From Actinomycetota bacterium (GTDB lineage Bacteria > Actinomycetota > Thermoleophilia > Solirubrobacterales > Solirubrobacteraceae), in NCBI GenBank assembly GCA_005883255.1, contig VAXS01000215.1, positions 1 to 5,695 on the forward strand: a stretch of 5,695 nt of DNA, in the 5' to 3' direction. The notes below the pieces were generated by a model. It searched no databases, was not told the DNA's origin, and was given only the letters and a program-made list of their open reading frames with translations. This document shows positions 1 to 5,184 of the stretch, one piece after another. Within the stretch, counting starts at the first letter, position 1. Every line of letters begins with the position of its first letter. The translations under genes and the position numbers were made by a program.

Positions 1-1144
1 CCTGCGCGCCCTGTCGCCCCCGGCCACGCGCCTGGTCGACGCCCTGCAGGCCGTGGCCGGGGCGCTGGCCGAGCACGCCCGGGGACTGGACGCCGAGCTC
101 GAAGCCGACCGGGCGGCGGGGGAGGGGCTGGCCGCCGAGTTGCGGGCGTTCGCCCACGGCGAGGCGGAGCTGCAGGCGGCGCTGCGCGAGCGCGCCGAGG
201 CGGTGACCGGCGCCGAGGTCCGCGCCCAGCAGGAGCGCGACCAGGCGGCGGAGGGCGAGACCGAGCTGCGCGGCCTGGCGGCCCGGCTGGAGCTGCCCGC
301 CCAGCCCGCCGAGGAGCCGCTACCGGAGGAGGAGCGCGCCACCCTGGAGGCGCGTATCGAGCGGCTGGGCCGCCGGCGCGAGCAGCTCGGCCCCGTGAAT
401 CCGCTGGCCGAGGAGGAGTACGCCGAGGCCCTGGCCCACGTCGAGGAGCTGGAGACCCAGCGCCGCGACCTGGAGACCGCGCTGCGGGAGCTGCGGCAGC
501 TGATCGCCGAGACCGACCGGCGCATCCGCGAGGCGTTCGAGCACACCTTCGAGGCCGCCGCCGCCAACTTCGAGGAGCTCGTGGGCCAGCTCTTCCCCGG
601 CGGGCGCGGGCGGCTGCGGTTGGTCCGCGACGACGAGGGCCCCCGCCGGGTCCTCGGCGGGCAGGAGGCGCCCGGCGAGCCCGAGCCCGACGAGCCCGAG
701 GCCGGCGAGGACGGCGGGTCCACCGACGAGGACGAGCGCCTGGGCGTGGAGATCGAGATGACGCCGGCCGGCAAGAGCATGAAGCGGCTGTCGCTGCTCT
801 CCGGCGGCGAGAAGTCGCTGACCGCGCTGGCCTTCCTGTTCGCGGTCTTCCTGGCCCGCCCGTGCCCGTTCTACGTGCTGGACGAGGTGGAGGCCGCGCT
901 CGACGACCTCAACATCGACCGCTTCCTGCGCCTGCTGCGGCGCTACGCCCAGCGCGCGCAGTTCATCGTCGTCACCCATCAGAAGCGCACGATGGAGGCC
1001 GCGGACACCCTGTACGGCGTCTCGATGGGGGACGACGGCGTCTCGCGCGTCATCTCCCGCCGCCTTACCCGCGAGGAGGCCACGGTGGGCGCCGAGCCCA
1101 GCCCGGACGGCGGCGCGCAGCCGGCCGCCGTCGAGGCGGCCTAG
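1..1144 (+). CDS. smc: Chromosome segregation ATPase SMC, C-terminal part (5' end outside window)
   Basis: C-terminal 380 residues of SMC, the ABC-type ATPase that dimerises through a hinge and organises the chromosome with ScpA/ScpB. The frame is open from base 2, so the GTG at 53 is an internal valine and not a start. Residues 1 to about 200 of the fragment are an Ala/Glu/Arg-rich coiled-coil arm. It contains LGPVNPL (129-135), a landmark of bacterial SMC near the end of the coiled coil. The head half follows: ABC signature LSGGEK (266-271), Walker B FYVLDE with D294/E295, D-loop with D301, and H-loop histidine in VVTHQK (H326). The tail ends in Ala-rich low-complexity sequence at TAG 1142-1144. 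An acidic Pro/Glu/Asp/Gly insert (residues about 209-246) lies just before the signature; many SMCs are much shorter there. The Walker A head half and the hinge lie upstream of the window. The identification is firm. Confidence 0.97.
   Translation, partial: LRALSPPATRLVDALQAVAGALAEHARGLDAELEADRAAGEGLAAELRAFAHGEAELQAALRERAEAVTGAEVRAQQERDQAAEGETELRGLAARLELPAQPAEEPLPEEERATLEARIERLGRRREQLGPVNPLAEEEYAEALAHVEELETQRRDLETALRELRQLIAETDRRIREAFEHTFEAAAANFEELVGQLFPGGRGRLRLVRDDEGPRRVLGGQEAPGEPEPDEPEAGEDGGSTDEDERLGVEIEMTPAGKSMKRLSLLSGGEKSLTALAFLFAVFLARPCPFYVLDEVEAALDDLNIDRFLRLLRRYAQRAQFIVVTHQKRTMEAADTLYGVSMGDDGVSRVISRRLTREEATVGAEPSPDGGAQPAAVEAA
1123..1141. terminator. GC-only inverted repeat at the end of smc, possible bidirectional terminator
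   Basis: GGCCGCC (1123-1129) and GGCGGCC (1135-1141) are perfect reverse complements around the 5-base loop GTCGA. The second arm abuts the smc stop codon. The hairpin lies where smc and the minus-strand DUF4242 gene converge, with only 20 bases between their stop codons, so it could end both transcripts. No U-tract follows on either strand. The same bases encode the Ala-rich SMC tail, so codon use could explain the symmetry by chance. Confidence 0.35.
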
Positions 1145-1164
1145 CGCGAGCTCCCTGTCGGGGG

Positions 1165-1461
1165 CTACGTGGAAGCGGGCTGGGGGTCCGGCCGGACGAA
1201 GACGGTGTCGGCGACCGGGATGATCTCGTCCACCGGGATATCGGCCCGCTGGCCGTGGTCGCGGATCGCCTCGGGACTGCTGGCCTGGTAGACGCAGACG
1301 GTCCCCACCGACCCGCCGTCCTCCTCCAGGACGTAGCTGCGGATCCAGCGGATGTCGTCCGACATCTCCTCGTCGCCGACCTGCTTGGAGCGCGCGGCGG
1401 CCTCCTGCAGGTCCTCCGGCGAGCGCCAGCCGCTGCGGCGCAGGATGACGTAGGTGTTCAT
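1165..1461 (-). CDS. DUF4242 family small protein
   Basis: A 98-residue protein starting at ATG 1461 and ending at TAG 1167-1165. It resembles the DUF4242 family of small alpha/beta ferredoxin-like proteins. Family landmarks are the N-terminal strand MNTYVILRR, a central RWIRSYV strand (38-44), VCVYQASSPEAIRDH (55-69) and the closing IPVDEIIPVADTVFV stretch. C56 and H69 are candidate metal-contacting residues: one Streptomyces member of this family is reported to bind nickel, but binding here is inference. There is no signal peptide or membrane segment, so it is probably cytoplasmic. It lies 14 bases downstream of the PaaK-like gene on the same strand and is probably co-transcribed with it. 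It may also have its own start signal, because TAGGGT overlaps the upstream stop codon 11 bases before the ATG. No strong Shine-Dalgarno is present; AGAG is the nearest. Biochemical role unknown. Confidence 0.8.
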   Translation of the reverse strand: MNTYVILRRSGWRSPEDLQEAAARSKQVGDEEMSDDIRWIRSYVLEEDGGSVGTVCVYQASSPEAIRDHGQRADIPVDEIIPVADTVFVRPDPQPAST

Positions 1462-1472
1462 CGGCCGACTCT

Positions 1473-1478
1473 ACCCTA
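1473..1478 (-). promoter_or_regulatory. Putative -10 box TAGGGT before the DUF4242 gene
   Basis: Read on the minus strand, TAGGGT matches TANNNT, the -10 consensus of actinobacterial housekeeping promoters. Its TAG is also the stop codon of the PaaK-like gene. It ends 11 bases before the ATG at 1461, which would give a very short or absent leader. No convincing -35 element was seen. The box could be only a stop codon followed by GGT, so confidence is low. Confidence 0.35.
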
Positions 1479-2867
1479 GATCCGCGACTCGATCAGCTTG
1501 AGCTTGGCCGCCGGTCCGGCGGCGCGCTCGAGTCGCGACACGGCCCGGGCGTGGATGGGCGGCGGCTGCACGCCAAGGCCGGCCAGGCGCTCGGTCAGCG
1601 TCCGGGCGACGAGCGCGCCCACCGCGCCCGGATCCGCGCCGTCGGCCAGCACCATCTCCACGTCCAGGCCGGCGCGGTCGTGGACGATCCGGTACTGGCG
1701 GACCTCGCTCAGCTCCGCCAGCGGGCTGCGCAGCGCCAGCGGGTGCACCGCGACCGTCCGGCCGTCGCCACCGGGAAGCCGCAGGACGTCGTCCGTGCGC
1801 CCCGCCACCTCCGAGACCAGCCGCAGCGGCCGCCCGCAGCGGCAGGGCTCGGGCGCGAGCGTCACCAGGTCCGGGAGCTCGTAGCGGATGAGCGGGAGCG
1901 TGCGGTTGAACAGGTTGGTGACCAGCACACGGTGGCCGGGCTCGCCGTCGGGCACCGGCCGTCCCTCCCCGTCCACCACCTCCACGATCGCCAGGTCCTC
2001 GAACAGGTGCATGCCCTCGTGGTGCGAGCAGTCGACGGCGAAGATGCCCACCTCGGTGATCCCGTAGACGTCGTAGGGGACCTGGTCCCAGGCGGCCACG
2101 ATCCGGGCCTCCATCTCGGGCGCGCGCACCTCGGACGTGGTGGACACTCGCCAGGGCGAGATCCGCAGGCGCCCGTCCAGCTGCTCGTCGGCCAGCAGCG
2201 CCAGGACCGAGGGGTAGCCGTTGAGGACGTCGGGGCGGAAGCGGCCCAGCGCGGCGGCCAGCTCCTCCACCGGCGCGCGCGCGTCCAGCCGCAGCACGCG
2301 ATAGAGGCCGACGTCCACCGTCTCGGCGAAGCGGGCGGTCATGTGCAGCGGGCTGACCGCCCCCACGGTGGCCACCCGAATACGCGGCAGGCGGGGGCGC
2401 AGCCCCACGAACGCGCTCCAGCGCAGGAAGGCGGCCAGGCACGTGCTCCACTCGCGGCGGTCGAACACGAAGACGCCGCGCTCCCCGGTGGTGCCGCCGG
2501 AGGCCAGGGCGCGGTAGCGGCCCCGCAGGTACTCGTCGCGCCGAAGCCCGCCGAGGTGGGCCTCGACGTCGGCCAGCCGCAACGCCGGGTCGGTCACGAC
2601 GTCGTCCCAGTGGGCCATCAGCGTGGCCTTGTCCATCGTGGGCAGGCGCTCGAGCTCGACGTCGGGCGCGGCGGCGCCCAGCCGCCGGCGGTGCAGCGGG
2701 GAGCCCTCCCGGGCGTGGGCCACGAGCGCCCGCAGGCGCTCGCGCTGGAAGGCCTCGACGTCCTGCCGCGCCCAGCGCTCGCGCCGGCTCAGCTCCCGGC
2801 TCAGGCGCACGGCCCGGCCGAAGTCCGCTCCCCGGCGGACGGCGTAGCGGGGACGGGGTCCGCGCAC
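1476..2867 (-). CDS. PaaK-like adenylate-forming enzyme (phenylacetate-CoA ligase family)
   Basis: A 463-residue acyl-adenylating enzyme of the phenylacetate-CoA ligase / coenzyme F390 synthetase type, about the usual family length. These enzymes activate a carboxylate with ATP and usually pass it to CoA; the substrate here cannot be read from sequence. Motifs in order: an N-terminal helix with LVAHAREGSP (48-57), P-loop SGGTTG (123-128), YGITEVG (268-274), a cysteine/histidine stretch with C280 leading to GMHLFED (285-291), IRYELPDLV with D333 as probable ribose-binding residue, the CRCG motif (342-345), GRTDDVL (356-362), and a C-terminal lysine region AKLKLI (454-459) that may hold the adenylation lysine. 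The frame continues upstream without a stop, but homology stops near here. GTG 2867 is the first plausible start and GTG 2810 is an alternative. No clear Shine-Dalgarno is present. It diverges from ftsY and precedes the DUF4242 gene by 14 bases. Confidence 0.88.
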   Translation of the reverse strand: MRGPRPRYAVRRGADFGRAVRLSRELSRRERWARQDVEAFQRERLRALVAHAREGSPLHRRRLGAAAPDVELERLPTMDKATLMAHWDDVVTDPALRLADVEAHLGGLRRDEYLRGRYRALASGGTTGERGVFVFDRREWSTCLAAFLRWSAFVGLRPRLPRIRVATVGAVSPLHMTARFAETVDVGLYRVLRLDARAPVEELAAALGRFRPDVLNGYPSVLALLADEQLDGRLRISPWRVSTTSEVRAPEMEARIVAAWDQVPYDVYGITEVGIFAVDCSHHEGMHLFEDLAIVEVVDGEGRPVPDGEPGHRVLVTNLFNRTLPLIRYELPDLVTLAPEPCRCGRPLRLVSEVAGRTDDVLRLPGGDGRTVAVHPLALRSPLAELSEVRQYRIVHDRAGLDVEMVLADGADPGAVGALVARTLTERLAGLGVQPPPIHARAVSRLERAAGPAAKLKLIESRI

Positions 2868-2914
2868 CCGCGGATCGTCCCATGTCGCCCGCCGGCGCCG
2901 CTGCCGGCCGTTGC

Positions 2915-2920
2915 TATCGT
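2915..2920 (+). promoter_or_regulatory. Putative extended -10 box TATCGT for ftsY
   Basis: TATCGT fits TANNNT and is preceded by TGC, an extended -10 (TGN) configuration that can work without a -35. It ends 10 bases before the ftsY ATG at 2931. The 63-base divergent gap (2868-2930) has no Shine-Dalgarno before ftsY, so a start of transcription at or within a few bases of the ATG is likely. No -35 was recognised. Confidence 0.5.
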
Positions 2921-2930
2921 CGCCCGCCCG

Positions 2931-3950
2931 ATGGCCCGCGACTGGCGCGACCTGTTCATCGTCGACGGGGAGGCCGCCGCGCCCGCCGACGAGCCCGCGG
3001 CCGCCGGCGCCGAGGCCGGCGCCCCGGGCGGCGGCTTCTTCCGCCGCCTGCGCGACAACCTGGCCAAGACCCGCCAGGCGCTGTCGGCCGAGGTCCAGGC
3101 CACGCTGCTCCAGGGCGACCTCGACGACGAGGCCTGGGAGCGCCTGGAGGAGGCGCTGATCTACGCCGATGTGGGCGCCCGGACGACGGCCGACGTGGTC
3201 GAGCGCCTGGAGCGCGAGGCCGCCGAGGGCGACCTCAAGGGCGAGGCGCTGCGCGAGCGCCTGGTCGAGCTGCTGGCCCAGGCCGCCGTCCCCGGCGGCG
3301 ACGGTTCCGGCCCCGACCGGATCGACCTGCGCGCTCGCCCGACCGTCATCCTGGCGGTCGGCGTCAACGGGACCGGCAAGACCACCACGATCGGCAAGCT
3401 GGCCTGGCACCTGCACGCCACGCTGGGCCGCCGCGTCCTCATCGGGGCGGCCGACACGTTCCGGGCGGCGGCCGTCGAGCAGCTGGAGGAGTGGGCCCGG
3501 AGGGCCGAGGCCGGGTTCGTGCGCGGCGCCCCCGGCGCCGACCCCGGCTCGGTGGCCTACGACGCCGTCGGCCGCGCGCGCGAGAGCGACGTCGACGTGG
3601 TGATCGTCGACACAGCGGGCCGCCTCCACACCCAGGACGACCTGATGGCGGAGCTGGGCAAGGTGGCCCGCGTGATCGACAAGCAGCTGCCCGGCGCTCC
3701 GCACGAGACGCTGCTCACGGTCGACGCCACCACCGGCCAGAACGGGCTGCGGCAGGCGCGGCTGTTCGCGGAGGCGGTCCCGGTGAGCGGGATCGTCCTC
3801 ACCAAGCTCGACGGCACGGCCAAGGGCGGGATCGCGCTGGCCATCGCCCGCGAGCTGGGCATCCCGGTGAAGCTCATCGGGATCGGCGAAGGCCTGGAGG
3901 ACCTGCGGCCCTTCGATCCCGGCGACTTCGCGCGGGCGCTGGTCTCGTAG
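2931..3950 (+). CDS. ftsY: Signal recognition particle receptor GTPase FtsY
   Basis: A 339-residue SRP receptor that docks ribosome-SRP complexes at the membrane and hydrolyses GTP together with Ffh. Residues 1-35 are a short Ala/Glu/Pro-rich A region with no transmembrane segment. The N domain begins at GFFRRLRDNLAKTRQAL (35-51), which continues into the four-helix bundle with ALIYADVG (75-82). The G domain carries G1 GVNGTGKTT (144-152), DTFRAAA (175-181), G3 DTAGR (227-231), G4 TKLD (291-294) and the closing GIGE loop (317-320). The usual FtsY ending LRPFDPGDFARALV follows (325-338). All catalytic motifs are intact. ATG 2931 is chosen because homology starts just after it and a TANNNT box lies 10 bases upstream; the frame is open further upstream only because it runs antisense to the GC-rich PaaK-like gene. 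It is the first of four plus-strand genes leading to ffh. Confidence 0.97.
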   Translation: MARDWRDLFIVDGEAAAPADEPAAAGAEAGAPGGGFFRRLRDNLAKTRQALSAEVQATLLQGDLDDEAWERLEEALIYADVGARTTADVVERLEREAAEGDLKGEALRERLVELLAQAAVPGGDGSGPDRIDLRARPTVILAVGVNGTGKTTTIGKLAWHLHATLGRRVLIGAADTFRAAAVEQLEEWARRAEAGFVRGAPGADPGSVAYDAVGRARESDVDVVIVDTAGRLHTQDDLMAELGKVARVIDKQLPGAPHETLLTVDATTGQNGLRQARLFAEAVPVSGIVLTKLDGTAKGGIALAIARELGIPVKLIGIGEGLEDLRPFDPGDFARALVS

Positions 3951-3968
3951 CCGATCGGCCGTCGGCTA
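3948..3968 (+). repeat. Inverted repeat spanning the ftsY stop and the nfeD promoter box
   Basis: TAGCCGA (3948-3954) and TCGGCTA (3962-3968) are exact reverse complements separated by 7 bases. The left arm begins with the ftsY stop codon and the right arm ends in the TA of the putative nfeD -10 box. It could be a weak terminator without a U-tract, an operator, or chance in GC-rich sequence. Confidence 0.4.
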
Positions 3969-3972
3969 AGCT
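3967..3972 (+). promoter_or_regulatory. Putative -10 box TAAGCT for nfeD
   Basis: TAAGCT matches TANNNT and ends 8 bases before the nfeD ATG at 3981. No Shine-Dalgarno lies between the box and the ATG (CGCCGGAC only), consistent with a leaderless or nearly leaderless transcript for nfeD and slipin. It is preceded by GC, as are the ftsY and ffh boxes. No -35 was recognised. Confidence 0.45.
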
Positions 3973-3980
3973 CGCCGGAC

Positions 3981-4415
3981 ATGGCCGGGTGGGTGTTCTG
4001 GATCCTGGCGGCGATCGTGCTAGCCGTCGGGGAGATGGTCACGATGGGCTTCTTCCTCGCCCCGTTCGCCGGCGGGGCGCTGCTGGCCGCGCTGGTCGAC
4101 GCCGCCGGGGGCGGGAGCGTCCTGTCGTGGGGCATCTTCATCGTCACGTCGCTGCTGCTCCTGCTGGTGGTGCGGCCGATCGCGCGCTCCCACCGGCGCA
4201 TGCCCGCCCAGCTGCGCACGGGCACGGCGGCGCTGATCGGCCGGCGGGGCATCGTGGTCGAGCGGGTGGCCAACGACGAGGCGGTGGGCGCGATCCGCAT
4301 CGACAACGGCGAGGTCTGGACCGCGCGGGCCTACGACGACGATTACGTCATCGACGTGGGGACGCGGGTCGAGGTCGTCGAGATCAGGGGCGCCACGGCG
4401 CTCGTCACGGAGTAG
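3981..4415 (+). CDS. Short NfeD family membrane protein
   Basis: A 144-residue NfeD protein of the short class, lacking the N-terminal serine-protease domain of long NfeD. Two to three membrane helices occupy residues about 4-67: WVFWILAAIVLAVGEMV at the start, a GG-ALLAALV stretch, then GIFIVTSLLLLLVV. A charged linker ARSHRRMP follows. A C-terminal OB-fold (about 80-143) shows the family pattern GTAALIGRRGIVV, a Gly before AIRIDNGEVWTARA, and VGTRVEVVEIRG. NfeD proteins are membrane partners of slipin/stomatin SPFH proteins, and the next gene is a slipin 12 bases away, which supports the call. The partner is broken in this window, so whether the pair still works is open. The start ATG 3981 is preceded by a TANNNT box and no Shine-Dalgarno. 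Confidence 0.9.
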   Translation: MAGWVFWILAAIVLAVGEMVTMGFFLAPFAGGALLAALVDAAGGGSVLSWGIFIVTSLLLLLVVRPIARSHRRMPAQLRTGTAALIGRRGIVVERVANDEAVGAIRIDNGEVWTARAYDDDYVIDVGTRVEVVEIRGATALVTE

Positions 4416-4420
4416 GAGGA
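4414..4420 (+). promoter_or_regulatory. Strong Shine-Dalgarno of the slipin gene
   Basis: AGGAGGA overlaps the nfeD stop codon (TAG 4413-4415) and lies 7 bases before the slipin ATG at 4428. It is the only strong Shine-Dalgarno seen in the window. It shows that slipin is translated as the second gene of an nfeD operon and that ribosomes here do use the anti-SD. Confidence 0.85.
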
Positions 4421-4427
4421 ATCGGAA

Positions 4428-5163
4428 ATGGCCGGATGGATCGTGCTCGCCGTCGTCGGGGTCTTCGTCATCTTCGTGGCGGCGCGGACCGTCCGCATCA
4501 TCCCCCAGGCCCGCGCCGGCGTGGTCGAGCGCCTCGGCCGCTACCAGCGCAGTCACCTACGAGGTGGCCAACCCGCTGCAGGCCATCGAGCAGCTGACGG
4601 TGACCACCCTGCGCAACGTGATCGGCGGCATGACGCTGGAGGACACGCTGACCTCGCGCGAGGACGTCAACGCGCAGCTGCGGGTGGTCCTGGATGAGGC
4701 CACGGGCAAGTGGGGGATCCGGATCAACCGGGTGGAGATCAAGTCGGTCGACCCGCCGGGCACGATCCAGGAGGCGATGGAGAAGCAGATGCGCGCTGAG
4801 CGCGACCGCCGGGCGGCGATCCTTACCGCCGAGGGCGTCAAGCAGTCGCAGATCCTCACCGCCGAGGGGGAGAAGCAGTCGGCGGTGCTGCGCGCCGAGG
4901 GGGCCAAGCAGGCGGCGATCCTGCGGGCCGAGGGCGAGTCCAGGGCGATCGACACGGTGTTCGCCGCCATCCACGAGGGCCGGCCAGACCCCGAGCTCCT
5001 CTCCTACCAGTACCTGCAGATGCTGCCCCAGCTGGCGCGCGGGGAGGCCAACAAGATCTTCGTGATCCCGTCCGAGTTCACGCAGGCGCTGTCCAACCTG
5101 GGCGGCGTGCTCGGTCGGGGAGGCAACTCGCCACCGGCGCCGCCGGCCGGCCCGCCCGCGTAG
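4428..5163 (+). pseudogene. Slipin/stomatin (SPFH) gene broken by an out-of-frame internal deletion
   Basis: Slipins are membrane-anchored SPFH proteins that assemble into oligomers and work with NfeD. The 5' part (4428 to about 4548) encodes a membrane helix (IVLAVVGVFVIFVAA) and RTVRIIPQARAGVVERLGRY, the normal slipin start. The 3' part is one frame over (codons from about 4549 to TAG 5161-5163). It begins AVTYEVANPLQAIEQL and has a normal SPFH second half, four 11-residue coiled-coil units, and YQYLQMLPQLARGEANKIFVIPSEFTQAL. Compared with intact slipins as I know them, about 55-57 residues between GRYQR and AVTYEVAN are absent: the GLHF-type segment and the first SPFH strands. The frame change implies a loss of 3n+2 bases. 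Left as is, the first frame runs to a stop at 4695-4697 and yields about 89 residues, and the second half has only an internal GTG (4564). A true deletion and an assembly collapse are both possible. Both halves look otherwise well conserved. Confidence 0.85.
4819..4950 (+). repeat. Four tandem 33-base (11-residue) repeats in the slipin coiled coil
   Basis: Four consecutive in-frame units begin at 4819, 4852, 4885 and 4918, encoding variants of I-L-T/R-A-E-G-x-K-Q-S/A-x. The last unit diverges (ESRAI). Such 11-residue repeats are normal in the coiled coil after the SPFH domain. The DNA similarity is high enough that unit gain or loss by slippage is plausible. Confidence 0.85.
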
Positions 5164-5169
5164 CTCAGC

Positions 5170-5175
5170 TAGCCT
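5170..5175 (+). promoter_or_regulatory. Putative -10 box TAGCCT for ffh
   Basis: TAGCCT matches TANNNT, is preceded by GC, and ends 9 bases before the ffh ATG at 5185. No Shine-Dalgarno is evident in the spacer (GGGCGTCAG; the GGG is a poor match). It follows the slipin stop by 7 bases, so ffh may have its own near-leaderless transcript. The perfect repeat TAGCT/AGCTA at 5161-5171 overlaps it. Confidence 0.45.
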
Positions 5176-5184
5176 GGGCGTCAG

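Noticed and set aside
320..979. A 219-residue minus-strand open frame antisense to smc.
   Set aside because: Leu/Gly/Ala/Gln-rich translation with no recognisable domain, opposite a clearly conserved SMC head region.
1471..2883. A minus-strand open frame with an ATG start covering the PaaK-like region.
   Set aside because: Its translation is Arg/Gly/Ala/Pro-rich with no family motifs. The overlapping frame carries all the adenylation motifs, so this is a GC-driven shadow despite its better start codon.
1551..2930. A long plus-strand open frame running into ftsY in the same frame, as if FtsY had a 460-residue N-terminal extension.
   Set aside because: It is antisense to the PaaK-like gene, and its translation is low-complexity His/Gln/Gly/Arg-rich with no domain. 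FtsY homology begins just after ATG 2931.
2868..3704. An N-terminal extension of the PaaK-like protein to an ATG at 3704.
   Set aside because: The extension lies antisense to ftsY, has low-complexity composition, and would make the protein 742 residues against a family norm near 430-460.
4540..4570. Programmed ribosomal frameshifting as an explanation for the split slipin.
   Set aside because: No slippery run is present, and a frameshift could not restore the roughly 55 missing residues of the SPFH domain.
2882..4597. A 571-residue plus-strand open frame across ftsY, nfeD and slipin.
   Set aside because: Arg/Gly/Ala-rich shadow frame. It is offset from three genes with solid family motifs.
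4819..4950. Tandem 33-base repeats as a CRISPR-like or mobile repeat array.
   Set aside because: The units are directly adjacent, have no spacers, and stay in frame as the known coiled-coil repeats of slipins.
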